Source: Spongilla lacustris
Lineage: Eukaryota > Porifera > Demospongiae > Spongillida > Spongillidae
Direction: 5' to 3'
DNA length: 64,000 nt
Assembly: GCA_949361645.1 (NCBI GenBank)
Contig: OX442421.1
Span: 4,135,320-4,199,319, forward strand
Shown here: in pieces, positions 1 through 12,898 of the stretch
Numbering within the stretch: position 1 is the first letter of the stretch
How the letters are laid out: every line of letters starts with the position of its first letter
Program-made: the position numbers and the translations under genes
Notes under the pieces: generated by a model
Seen by the model: only the letters and a program-made list of their open reading frames with translations
Database searches by the model: none
Told to the model about the DNA's origin: nothing

Positions 1-646
1 AATTATAATATAATTATATGGAACATTCTATGCGATTTTGATGCTTGTGAATTTATATATATAGCATCCAATTCAAAGCGCTATATATATATTATATATA
101 TAAATATGCTTTTCTATGCAAGTGGGGCGATCTGACTAATTTTCAGAAAGTTAAATTGGACAAAAACAACATTCAAATTTCACGGACACAGTGCTAAGAA
201 ATTCAAAAAAATGTTAAGGTAGTGGTGCCGCGTATGTCATTGTCATTGTGTACCTAGCAACTATTTGTACAGTTACTTTGATCAGGGCAACTACTTTAGT
301 ATGCTTTTCTGAAGATCACTGATGGCAAAACCTGCCAGCCAAGACACAACAACCACCCTGCAGTAATGAATGAGTGATGAAAAAGGTTTTCCACCAAAGA
401 AGGGGCAGTTGTACATGCGAGAAACAGGGTTCATCAGGATAGAATAAAGTGTTCATTATTCTCCAGTGTACTGTTATTAGTCACCTGTGGTCTAGTTTCT
501 GGCGGGAGCTGATGTAGCAAACTAGACATGGTTGTAGAAAAAGATGGAATTTTTTTTATTGTTGTGGTTTCAGAAAGTATGACTGTGTGGCCTCGTTTAT
601 GGAATTGTGTTCACACTTCTAATCAGTAATATCATTTTTATTACAG

Positions 647-733
647 GATGGGAGGACAGCATTAGATGTTGCTATTAATGAACATCATGTGGACATAATT
701 GATTTGCTATCTTCGAAAAGCTCTGAAAAATAA
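647..733 (+). CDS. Ankyrin-repeat gene, last exon (left core arm, copy 1)
   Basis: An acceptor (ttacag) is followed by 28 codons and TAA. The peptide starts DGRTALDVAINEHHVDIIDL, the second half of an ankyrin repeat (G-TAL-A-...-I..LL), with a short charged tail. It is the same exon as 7074..7160 in the other arm. Its upstream exons would lie left of the window. In each core palindrome two such exons point toward the centre, so two ankyrin gene 3' ends converge. Whether this copy is expressed is unknown. Confidence 0.75.
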   Translation, partial: DGRTALDVAINEHHVDIIDLLSSKSSEK

Positions 734-1340
734 TGCAAGTACTTCATGGTGTATTGATTTCAATGTGTTATTTATACTGAAGCAAGGGTATCCTGTTGCA
801 TTTTTAATCACTAAGAGACTACTGTTATTCTGATTAGTTTTATAACAAGCTCATTGGATGTTATGTGTGTATTTTGCTACCACTTGTTATCATTACATAT
901 ACCTGCAGTACCTGCCTGTAGTGAAAACGTTTTTTTTTCTTTCTATTTATACATGTATAACTGACCAAAATATCTGACAGATCCTGACTGACGGGAACAA
1001 TGAACTTACTTATTGATGGACTGGCAAAACCATTGATGTACCAACCAACTGAATACATCCACAATTACACATGTAGAAGTAAATAAATAGATTTGTGATT
1101 TTCATTATTTACATGTGACATTAAATATATTGAATGTACTAGAATTCTCTTTTCATGTGCCAGTATGCCTATGCATTAATTTATACAGGCACATGTGTGA
1201 ATGGCACATTGTACCGGAACTGTGTACCAAACAACTACAAATGCAGCGAATTAGAATGATGACATAGGTGTGCATACATTGAGAGTTGCTCAAGGGTGTT
1301 AAGGCAGCCTATCGATGTTTCGTACCCAGACCATACATAC
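734..1340. other. Non-coding stretch after ankyrin stop (core arm)
   Basis: Downstream of the ankyrin stop there is AT-rich sequence with no recognisable coding match. The same holds for the mirror 6467..7073 and the equivalents at 42136..42742 and 47869..48475. It probably contains the ankyrin 3' UTR, but no polyadenylation site can be assigned firmly. Confidence 0.5.
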
Positions 1341-1731
1341 CTAGCCTTTTGTAGTGATTATGTCATGAGTCTGTAAATGGGTTTTTTCTAATCCTTGATG
1401 TCCAGCTACAGAGGACCTTTTGCTGCAAAGATTTAGGAACAGTGACAGTCTCTGTTGTTGGTCCAGGTGCATATTTTCTGCATAGTACACCATCAACAAT
1501 GACAAACTGAGACCACAGTTGAGCATACCGTCTCCACAAGTGTCCTTTTGGACACTGTCCTGAAGTTTTCAGAGCTTCTGACAACCTTAGTGTGACTTCA
1601 TCGTTCTGCTGTGCAAGGTTAAGTTACCACTTTAGTCTGCATTCCTGTGGCAGCGGCCGAGGTATGCACTCTCGTTGGATGACACTGTAATTACATTCTG
1701 AAATTGATAGTGTTTGACTGGCATATGCTAT
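1341..1731 (-). pseudogene. Ty3/gypsy pol scrap: RNase H end and integrase zinc-finger start (core left arm)
   Basis: Reverse complement of 6076..6466. Reading inward, the peptide has an RNase H-like stretch (AYASQTLSISECNYSVIQRE) and then, after a frame change, a linker and integrase N-terminus (LWSQFVIVDGVLCRKY) ending in a GHQG-L-KT motif in another frame. Catalytic regions are missing. It abuts the broken end of a foldback MITE. Confidence 0.7.
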
Positions 1732-2226
1732 GTTAGTTTCTGAATCATCGGTTACGGAGATACAGTTGAGCAAACTACAGGCACATTTTCCCGCTTGATT
1801 CGCGCCAATGTTATAATCACCGCCTTCCCATTCACTGAGCGGGACGCGATTTGCCAAAATCATTGGCGCGAATCAAGCGGGAAAACGTGCCCGTAGTTTG
1901 TTCAACTGTATCTCCGTAACGGATGATATCGAAATTAACGAACAGAACAAATCAATAGCTACAGGACTCCTCTATGTGCAACCCGAATTTGACGCGTTTT
2001 CAACACTCGTACGTGGAGAAATGAGGATTTCTAACCCGCGGGGTTAACGATTGTTGTATCCATGGCACGGAAAATGTGTAGATCACAAAAATCGATTGTC
2101 ACACAGTACGAAATTTGAAAGGAAAACGTAGTACCGTCGCGAAGATGTATTGTTTAGTACAACGTGCAATTTTTATAGTGATAAATTTATAGCCCACAAG
2201 CCCGATTTTGCTGGACACTGTCCCAT
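1732..2226. mobile_element. Foldback MITE, one side truncated (core left arm)
   Basis: Has the outer end ctggacactgtcccat at 2226, a long arm, and the palindromic centre (caagcgggaaaa... / ...ttttcccgcttg) around 1780..1890. The opposite arm breaks off after ~130 bp at the gypsy scrap. Same family as the full element at 23511..24342. The mirror copy in the right arm is 5581..6075. Confidence 0.65.
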
Positions 2227-2862
2227 ATATCTTTTCACCGGGCTGAACCACTTAATATCACAACTCAGTATTGATGTTCACCAATTCTTTTGAAGAAGCT
2301 GATGACCCTATCTTATGCTGTAAATACCGGTATAATGTAACGCAAATAATATGTGATTACATCGCTCAGCCCAGCGTATGGCATCCCTGTAACCGCATAA
2401 GTAAATCATCTAAAAAAATAATTTAAAAAAAGCGATATTGGAAATTACTAGCGGATGTGAAGCGGACTAATGCGATTATTTGTCGAAGTGGGAATCTAGC
2501 GGGGCGGTCAAGTTGTCAAACCTGCATCATGGGAGGATGAGAGGCGGGCCCAAACCCTTTTTATTGCCAAACTCCTCGGGTGAAAAATCACCAAACTTTG
2601 CAGGATTCGAACTCGCTACCCCGTGATTCTGAACCACTGAATTTAGCGTTTCAGCCAAATGACTAGTTATGAATATGATATGCTAAAACTACTTTTATCT
2701 ACATCGCAGGTCCATTAATTAATCCACATACATTTAATTGTGTGGCCGGCGCTACTTTCGGGCAGAGTATTTTATGTTATAAATGCAGCCCTGGCAATAG
2801 ACAGGGGTTGATTCAAGATGATCTATCGCCTTTTCAGTGAAGGATCTACTTGCAGGGGGGGA
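2227..2862 (-). repeat. Dispersed repeat with tRNA-Leu-like SINE module (core left arm)
   Basis: The same ~640-bp unit occurs at 2880..5580 (interrupted), 21022..21537 and 27524..28190. On the minus strand it holds a tRNA-like block with D-arm-like tggctgaaacgct, an anticodon-like hairpin with loop TTCAGAA, and a B box agttcgaatcct. A T-rich run follows ~250 bp later. No acceptor stem is evident, so this is a SINE-like relic and not a tRNA gene. Confidence 0.55.
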
Positions 2863-2879
2863 TGAGAAGGTCTTGCCAT

Positions 2880-5580
2880 CCCCCCTGCAAGTAGATCCTT
2901 CACTGAAAAGGCGATAGATCATCTTGAATCAACCCCTGTCTATTGCCAGGGCTGCATTTATAACATAAAATACTCTGCCCGAAAGTAGCGCCGGCCACAA
3001 AATTAAATGTATGTGGATTAATTAATGGACCTGCGATAGGCACTGCGGAATCCTTGATTTTAGACCGTAAAATCCTAGACGTCAGAAGAAAATTTTTCTG
3101 TTTGCAATTTTAAAAATCTTTATTGACACCATTTGGTAAAAACGATCTGGTAGCTTCATTGTGCTTCATTGTGGCTTACTATGCATTCAGAACGACTGCC
3201 GAATGCGTGAGCAATAGACCAGACTAGTTTTTAAGTTTTAAAACACGCACCGTATTTATTATGTGTTGTTCAAATCGAATATAGTTTTCTGGCCACGATT
3301 TTCGACTCCAAAACGCTGCGTCCCCTCCACGGTAAGTACTCTCCCCTCTAGATAATTTATCATTCTATCTTTCTAGGAAGTTTCATAAAGATTTGACGAA
3401 GCGCAGGGTACCTTCTACGATGCGCCAGTTACTGAACATCTTTGGACCGTAACATCAAATGGTATTATACACCAGGATCTACAGAAACATCATTTTTTAT
3501 AACTTAGATCATAACTTTTGGGTTTGGATCACTAAAAATGTCGGAATTCCTATCTGACACTGAATTTCCAGGGTCAAAACATTAAGGTATCTTCAGGTTA
3601 AGGTTTTTGGCTTACAACTCAACAAATAGTTCGACTTAAGAGCTCCTTTTTGTTTTGCCAGATAGCTCATTATAGTAGCTTTATATATGGAATGTTTGAA
3701 TTCTTAACTCCAATTCGTTGTGAAGTTAGGATTGTTTTTATAAGGTTTTTGATATGGGTGCTGCTTAGCATCAGTACGGCCGAATTAATTCGACTTAAGA
3801 GATGAAAATCATGTCATACTATTCAGAGGTCCCTAAAGTAACCATATAATTTTTAATAATTTATTGAACATTTGCTAACCATACTAAACATTGCTATAAA
3901 GGCAGAAAAGCTTAAAATTTAAGAAATTGCATTTAATGTTAGGATTCTTCAGTAAATGTATTTGATTACGTGACGTCACTGAGGGTTTGCGTACTACAGA
4001 TTGCCAGTTATCCGCGTCAAACGCAACGGGTTCTTTTCAGAAATCAGAACCAATGCAGCTTGGCATCCCAGATGGACCATTCTGGAGTCCGAACAAGAGC
4101 CACGAACCTAATCCGAAAGCGCGTGATATGACGGGTCTATTAGCGGAAGATCTCAGAGAGGAGGCAAAAGCATGGTGCTTGTAGAACTCGTTAAACAAAA
4201 TTTCAGCTGACGCTTATGACAGATTGCAGCAATATAATAATATAAACATGCATGTATATGTATATAATCGACAATGTTGATGTCAACCGAACACAGAATA
4301 GCCATAGCTGCACTGGTACTGCAACGAGTACAATAGTCAGCCGGGTGAGGGCCTTTATACATTGTATACCACCATTAAAATACGTTCTACTATGGTTTTC
4401 AAGTGTAGCTGTGAATGATTATAGTTACATGCTTATATCCTCAGAAGATGACTATACATCTTGCAAAATATATATATACTATGACAATTCCACAGGAGCA
4501 GCAAACCTTCATTTCCAGAGTATTTGCTAATTTAATTTCTCTGCAAGGTGCATGTAGATTTCACCAACGTACTAAACGATCGGCAGATAACTCATAAAGC
4601 ATGCATGCAAGTTACCAAAGCTAAAAGTATATTGAATGATGGATGAATCTGAAGAATAACGAATTGATGGTCATTGGCATGCTCTTGGACTATTTAATTG
4701 GTGATTTAGTGTTTGTGGCCAATGAAACAATGGTAAATGATGTTGTGCTCAAGTGTATGCATGCTAGCCAGTTATTTGAAATATATATATATATATATAT
4801 GTGATGAATTTTAGTTAAAAACCTTCTAAAAGTCTTAACAAAGTCAGAACCACTTATATGCGATGTTTGGAATTAATATCTTATGGAATGGCAAGGTTAT
4901 GCTTTATTGTTCCTCAACCGTCACAGTTTTTATAGCGATTACGCATTGACCGCTGTACTAAAAAAGTTCTCACTTTGGCGCTACATATCTCCGGTACTAA
5001 ATATGCTACGGTGACGCATAAAGTACTGTTAAACGCAGCTTTTTTTGCTCTTCCTAACGATAATAATATTATAATCTTTTGAGCATTTTTAAAAAAATTC
5101 CGCAGTGCCTACCTGCGATGTAGATAAAAGTAGTTTTAGCATATCATATTCATAACTAGTCATTTGGCTGAAACGCTAAATTCAGTGGTTCAGAATCACG
5201 GGGTAGCGAGTTCGAATCCTGCAAAGATTGGTGATTTTTCACCCGAGGAGTTTGGCAATAAAAAGGGTTTGGGCCCGCCTCTCATCCTCCCATGATGCAG
5301 GTTTGACAACTTGACCGCCCCGCTAGATTCCCACTTCGACAAATAATCGCATTAGTCCGCAATTTCCAATATCGCTTTTTTTAAATTATTTTTTTAGATG
5401 ATTTACTTATGCGGTTACAGGGATACCATACGCTGGGCTGAGCGATGTAATCACATATTATTTGCGTTACATTATACCGGTATTTACAGCATAAGATAGG
5501 GTCATCAGCTTCTTCAAAAGAATTGGTGAACATCAATACTGAGTTGTGATATTAAGTGGTTCAGCCCGGTGAAAAGATAT
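2880..5580 (+). repeat. Dispersed repeat with tRNA-Leu-like SINE module, split by a transposon
   Basis: Inverted partner of 2227..2862. The first part is 2880..3037 and the rest 5120..5580; between them lies the transposon 3038..5110 plus the second copy of its target duplication. The tRNA-like block is at 5165..5222: tggctgaaac, an anticodon stem GTGG/TCAC with loop TTCAGAA (anticodon CAG, as in tRNA-Leu), and B box gttcgaatcc. Confidence 0.55.
3038..5110. mobile_element. DNA transposon with 14-bp TIRs and 9-bp target duplication (core copy 1)
   Basis: The ends are aggcactgcggaat and attccgcagtgcct, a perfect 14-bp terminal inverted repeat. The flanks are the direct 9-mer acctgcgat at 3029..3037 and 5111..5119. 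Removing the element and one 9-mer restores the dispersed repeat as found at 21170..21190. A 9-bp duplication fits Mutator-like or Merlin-type elements; no transposase frame is visible, so it is non-autonomous. Internal motif ttcgacttaagag occurs twice (near 3631 and 3790). A 65-codon frame at 3987..4184 contains EPMQLG and a charged stretch before a terminal Cys, loosely like the region before a gypsy gag zinc knuckle. That resemblance is weak. Confidence 0.82.
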
Positions 5581-6075
5581 ATGGGACAGTGTCCAGCAAA
5601 ATCGGGCTTGTGGGCTATAAATTTATCACTATAAAAATTGCACGTTGTACTAAACAATACATCTTCGCGACGGTACTACGTTTTCCTTTCAAATTTCGTA
5701 CTGTGTGACAATCGATTTTTGTGATCTACACATTTTCCGTGCCATGGATACAACAATCGTTAACCCCGCGGGTTAGAAATCCTCATTTCTCCACGTACGA
5801 GTGTTGAAAACGCGTCAAATTCGGGTTGCACATAGAGGAGTCCTGTAGCTATTGATTTGTTCTGTTCGTTAATTTCGATATCATCCGTTACGGAGATACA
5901 GTTGAACAAACTACGGGCACGTTTTCCCGCTTGATTCGCGCCAATGATTTTGGCAAATCGCGTCCCGCTCAGTGAATGGGAAGGCGGTGATTATAACATT
6001 GGCGCGAATCAAGCGGGAAAATGTGCCTGTAGTTTGCTCAACTGTATCTCCGTAACCGATGATTCAGAAACTAAC
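5581..6075. mobile_element. Foldback MITE, one side truncated (core right arm)
   Basis: Starts atgggacagtgtccagc at 5581, passes through the shared centre near 5930..6020 and is cut off at the gypsy scrap at 6076. Confidence 0.65.
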
Positions 6076-6466
6076 ATAGCATATGCCAGTCAAACACTAT
6101 CAATTTCAGAATGTAATTACAGTGTCATCCAACGAGAGTGCATACCTCGGCCGCTGCCACAGGAATGCAGACTAAAGTGGTAACTTAACCTTGCACAGCA
6201 GAACGATGAAGTCACACTAAGGTTGTCAGAAGCTCTGAAAACTTCAGGACAGTGTCCAAAAGGACACTTGTGGAGACGGTATGCTCAACTGTGGTCTCAG
6301 TTTGTCATTGTTGATGGTGTACTATGCAGAAAATATGCACCTGGACCAACAACAGAGACTGTCACTGTTCCTAAATCTTTGCAGCAAAAGGTCCTCTGTA
6401 GCTGGACATCAAGGATTAGAAAAAACCCATTTACAGACTCATGACATAATCACTACAAAAGGCTAG
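6076..6466 (+). pseudogene. Ty3/gypsy pol scrap: RNase H end and integrase zinc-finger start (core right arm)
   Basis: The RNase H stretch is at 6076..6140, followed by a frame break and stop at 6181. The integrase linker reads from 6223 and the GHQGLEKT motif sits around 6405 in another frame. Its left edge coincides with truncation of the adjacent MITE after 'gaaactaac'. The fused 79-codon frame beginning at 5944 is therefore an accident of MITE plus gypsy and not a gene. Confidence 0.7.
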
Positions 6467-7073
6467 GTATGTATGGTCTGGGTACGAAACATCGATAGGC
6501 TGCCTTAACACCCCTGAGCAACTCTCAATGTATGCACACCTATGTCATCATTCTAATTCGCTGCATTTGTAGTTGTTTGGTACACAGTTCCGGTACAATG
6601 TGCCATTCACACATGTGCCTGTATAAATTAATGCATAGGCATACTGGCACATGAAAAGAGAATTCTAGTACATTCAATATATTTAATGTCACATGTAAAT
6701 AATGAAAATCACAAATCTATTTATTTACTTCTACATGTGTAATTGTGGATGTATTCAGTTGGTTGGTACATCAATGGTTTTGCCAGTCCATCAATAAGTA
6801 AGTTCATTGTTCCCGTCAGTCAGGATCTGTCAGATATTTTGGTCAGTTATACATGTATAAATAGAAAGAAAAAAAAACGTTTTCACTACAGGCAGGTACT
6901 GCAGGTATATGTAATGATAACAAGTGGTAGCAAAATACACACATAACATCCAATGAGCTTGTTATAAAACTAATCAGAATAACAGTAGTCTCTTAGTGAT
7001 TAAAAATGCAACAGGATACCCTTGCTTCAGTATAAATAACACATTGAAATCAATACACCATGAAGTACTTGCA

Positions 7074-9125
<2,052 letters not shown>

Positions 9126-9723
9126 CTAGGCAGATCAGAAAATGGGACAATGTCTTCCAATTACGTCACAATATATGTAGTGTACATACATGTATAGTAG
9201 TGGTCAGTACAAAATAAACAAAATAAACAGTACAAAATAAACATAACGTTTGAGTAGTGTATGCGTCATATGCAATCAAAGTTGGCGTACAGCACACATG
9301 GGATTAGGAGTTTTGGAACATAGTGTTTGAAAACATAATCTACAACAGCTACGCACCATCCAAGCACCCATACAGACACATCATTAGCCATGCCTGACCA
9401 CTTACATAAGCTAGTTTCAGGGTTGAGTCTGTGAGACTGTTATAACTTCTATCCTTTTTATGTGTACTGAATAAATTTACAGTGTATTCGCATACGAATA
9501 CAGAGGTGGAAATAAGGGTTGGTATTTGGTCCTGATACAATCAATTGCAATATACCAGCATGCACATGAATTTTTATACATACACTTAAACTACACATAT
9601 ATTGAGTGTCAGTTTAAATGTTACATTTTTAGCCTAGCCATTCATCCCAGTCTTCTAGTAGATTCCCATTTTCTCAAATGTATACTACTGGTACCTCCAC
9701 CATATTTTTTCGGATCGTGTAAT

Positions 9724-10302
9724 TTGGGTAGACCATCTAGTTTTGCCATTCCACCAAAGTTGGATAGCTGAATTTGGAGAGAAATCATTAAGTGATTGAC
9801 TTGTAGCATTCACTTTTAGCAAATCATCTAAGGCCTGACTACAGAGGAAATATCTTTTGGTGTTCTTTGAGGAGGTTTACCTGTGAAAATTCTCGTTGTG
9901 CTTTAGCACTAGAAACTGGGACAGAAAAGACAAGTGTAGCAAGAGCCAGGATATTGGACCATTCTGACGAGTAGGGGAATCGAAGAGCCACCACCATGCT
10001 GATTGATGATCAAGTGGGAGAAGAGATATAGAACTTCCTGCACAAGATACTATTGCTTCAAATTTGGCCTTCGTGGCAAATGTATCAACTCCTGCCTCTT
10101 CTAATGGAAATTTAAAATGCTGAACAATGCTATCAATCACACTAAATTTATCTACCATGAGGTGACGTATTTTTGTATGAACTCGTTCACCCCTTCCATT
10201 ATGATCACACCAAACTATAATGAGAAGTTCATTCTCAACATTGCCATTATCCGTTGAGCCAAAACGAAAAAACGGATTGTATACATGCGGTAAGATTTGC
10301 AT
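9724..10302 (-). pseudogene. hAT-family transposase relic (copy 1)
   Basis: Read on the minus strand, an N-proximal piece has the GSTDNGNVENEL motif typical of the RNase H-like core start of hAT transposases of the ZNF862-like group. After a frame change the C-terminal dimerisation region appears (ILALATLVFSVPVSSAKAQR and EFSQVNLLKEH), and after another frame change the terminal ALDDLLKVNA and AIQLWWNGKTR segment. Between core start and dimerisation domain most of the catalytic core is absent. The element is cut at its 5' side by the foldback element starting at 10313. Non-functional. Confidence 0.65.
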
Positions 10303-11060
10303 TATAAATGTACAGTGGGAACCATGGTAGTTGAGTGTAATCTTTTTCCCCTAGCCTTCAATGTTTGGAATACGTTTTATCAATAATGGTTTGAGCAATA
10401 AAAATTCTAATAATGCAGTTTTATTCATAAAGGGTTTGAAATTGAAGCTTGTCACTTGACATCTTACTTTATATTTTGGGGAATTTGTGTTCCTCATTCA
10501 GCAAAATTTTAGATTATTTCTCCCCCATTTGGAAACAGATCAGGCCTGGCATTGGCATATAACTACCCTGCATATAACGATACCATGTGGCCAGGCCAAA
10601 TGTTGAATGCTGTAGACTGTACAAGAACAATTGCTGCAGTTTTTGGTGGAAACGCATGTAGCTGATTGTCTCGTATTGCGTTGTGTTTAGGCTATCATAT
10701 TTAAACAATACATAGAAGACAGGTATTTGTATCTGAAATGGATGTTTAACAAAAAGTTCATTTAATCTGCCACTAAAATGTTTGCCTCAAACGTTTGGGT
10801 CATAAAAGTTATCTGTTTCGGTTGAATAACATTATGATTATTTACAATATTGTAGATATGATTGAACATTGATGAAGCTATCAGAAGAACCATTTGCCAT
10901 GAACAGCTGCAAGTTTGAAGTGGCAATCACTATATCGTGCCAGAAAGCTGAAGCTGGCGAGCCGAATTAAAAGGACTGTATCTGTGTCAAAAAGTACATG
11001 CAAAACCTTTCAGATGTTAATGCTAGGACACTCATATTGAGAATATAACTGACTACATAC

Positions 11061-11242
11061 TGTAATACAGGCTCACTGTCAGGATACAATAGCCTGCGCT
11101 TGAGCAGTACAATATTCTGACAGAACATTTTGTAATACATTGTCACACGCACACCCATGATCACACACATATATACACCTTATTTTTGTACATATAGTCA
11201 GTCTGTACCTTGTGTATCTGCTATAAATCTTGGCCACTTACA
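11061..11242 (+). repeat. 5' LTR of outer gypsy element
   Basis: 182 bp, TG...CA, matching 16213..16367 in several blocks (gcctgcgcttg, ttgtaata.attgtcacacgcacacccatgatca, tctgctataaatcttggcca). It is preceded by the target copy atac. Confidence 0.8.
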
Positions 11243-11558
11243 CTGCATAGTCGGCTCTATACACAAGTTAGAAATAACCAAATCCTTGCTCCTACCTGAG
11301 CCCTATGGGGGCGAAGCCGGTGCCTGGGCAGAATGGGTAGACCATTTTGAGAGCGTAACTGCTATCCACAAGTTGACCACTGTGGAGGAGAAATTGAAAT
11401 GGCTGAAGGTGCATCTAGCCGGGAAAGCTCAGAAAAGCCTTCAAGAATCTGCCACAAAATGTGAGAGAAGACTACGGTGAGTGCATGAAATCCTTACAGC
11501 GTCATTTTGACCCTGACAGTAAGCGGCAACTGTACGTGGCCGAGTTAAATGCCAGAAC
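11243..11558 (+). pseudogene. Outer gypsy gag, N-terminal fragment
   Basis: Encodes a gag-like helical region (LPEPYGGEAGAWAEWVDHFE, then KLKWLKVHLAGKAQKSLQE). A frame change at ~11455 leads to REDYGECMKSLQRHF and YVAELNAR, where the reading is cut by the inner LTR at 11559. A gag packages element RNA into particles; this fragment cannot. The rest of outer gag and most of pol are missing. Confidence 0.7.
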
Positions 11559-11709
11559 TGTAGTGGTGTTATTTGACTGATGTAATGTGTTATCACGTGA
11601 CTAGCAGGACTAGTGAGGTTGAGAAGTTTCTGTGTACTGAGTAACTGTATTTGCTGTATATTATTAAGCATACCCTAAGGCAGCGCCCTCGAAAATGCGT
11701 ACTATTACA
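11559..11709 (+). repeat. 5' LTR of inner gypsy element, with primer-binding site
   Basis: Begins tgtagtgg and ends ctattaca. It is followed at 11710 by tggtggcagcggtgctgacg, a typical tRNA primer-binding-site start (TGG) adjacent to an LTR. The insertion point is inside the outer gag. No second copy of this LTR lies downstream. Confidence 0.7.
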
Positions 11710-11776
11710 TGGTGGCAGCGGTGCTGACGTGTTCAACACGATTAAGTAATTAACTGTGACTGATATCAAACTCACG

Positions 11777-12510
11777 ATGGCATCTCTTCATATCTCTCCT
11801 CCAGAACCCTTTGACTTTGCTACTCCTGAAGAGTGGCCTCGGTGGATTCGTCACTTTGAGCGCTTTAGGAAAGCATCGGGGTTGATAGCGAATGCGGAAT
11901 ACATACACTCATTTACTCGATGGAGGACCAAGCGGAAGACATATTACGCTCGTTTAGCTTGACAGAAGCTCAGCGAGGCAAGTATGATGTAGTGAAGGAG
12001 AAGTTAGAGAAGCATTTCGTGAAACACAGAAATGTTATTTTCGAGCGTGCAAAGTTTAATCGTCGTGTTCAAGGGCCTGATGAGACGTGTGACTCCTTCA
12101 TTACATCCCTCTATTGCTTAGCAGAGTATTGTTCGTATGGGTCATCGCATGATGAGGTCATACGTGACCTGATTGTGGTGGGAATTGGAAACTCTCAGCT
12201 ATCAGAGAAACTTCAGCTGGACCCTGATTTGACATTGGACAAAGCTATCAATGCAGTTAGACACAATGAGGCAGTGAAAGGTCAACAGACAGTAATACGA
12301 AGCCAGGAACATGATGAAAGAATAGTTGCTGTTGCAAAAGACAAGGAAGTCACATGGAAACACAAAACAATGTGTACTAGATGTGGCTACATGTGTATCC
12401 AAGGAAAACACATATGCTCTGCCAGGACAGCATCCTGTCATAGTTATGGATGACAAGGTCATTTTCAATCAGTGTGCAGAGCAAAGGACAAGACAGTAGC
12501 GGCAATGCAT
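11777..12510 (+). pseudogene. Inner gypsy gag
   Basis: ATG at 11777 opens MASLHISPPEPFDFATPEEW, a common gypsy gag start with the WPRWIRHFERFR helix. A frameshift near 11915 passes into the frame of MEDQAEDILRSF, which continues through the capsid-like region (KYDVVKEKLEKHF, RAKFNRRVQGPDE). The C-terminal zinc knuckle reads CHSYG-stop-QGHFQSVC: the TGA at 12451..12453 is in frame inside an otherwise good CCHC knuckle. Nucleocapsid function is lost unless the stop is read through. Confidence 0.8.
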
Positions 12511-12550
12511 TAAGGTTACTTACATAGATCAGTGGACAACAACACTGGGG

Positions 12551-12898
12551 TTGAATGGAAGACAAATGATATTCAAGATAGACACTGGGGCAGAGGTTAC
12601 TGTTATTCCTGCATCATCATACAACCCAGTAAAGGATGGACCACTTCACTCACCTACCAGAACACTTTATGGACCGAGTCAACAGAAGCTAAAAGTGAAA
12701 GGACAGTTTACAGGCAACCTGAAGAAGGGAGATATAGAAGTAAAGCAGGAAATGTACGTTGTTCAGGGACTCAGACAACCTCTTGTGGGATGCCCTGCAA
12801 TTGCAGCATTGAACCTAGTCACGAACATTGAATCTGTCACTTCAGAAAACCACAGAGTTGTAGATCTGTTTCCAAAGGTATTCCAGGGACTAGGATGA
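12551..12898 (+). pseudogene. Inner gypsy aspartic protease
   Basis: Contains FKIDTGAEVTVIP, the D-T-G active-site motif of retropepsins, near residues 8-20, followed by the expected beta-rich stretch and GCPAIAALNL. It runs in frame to DLFPKVFQGLG and a TGA at 12896..12898. The same frame then continues directly into the RT N-terminus, so this is an in-frame stop inside an ancestral protease-RT polyprotein. Confidence 0.8.

Noticed and set aside
3987..4184. Small protein gene inside the 9-bp-TSD transposon
   Set aside because: Only a loose gag-like resemblance (EPMQLG); no transposase motif or family match, so not listed as a gene.
5163..5235. Functional tRNA-Leu gene
   Set aside because: Anticodon arm and B box are recognisable, but no acceptor stem or proper 3' end is seen; better explained as a SINE head.
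5944..6183. 79-codon ORF present four times
   Set aside because: Fusion of MITE sequence with a gypsy RNase H scrap; repeated only because the core is repeated.
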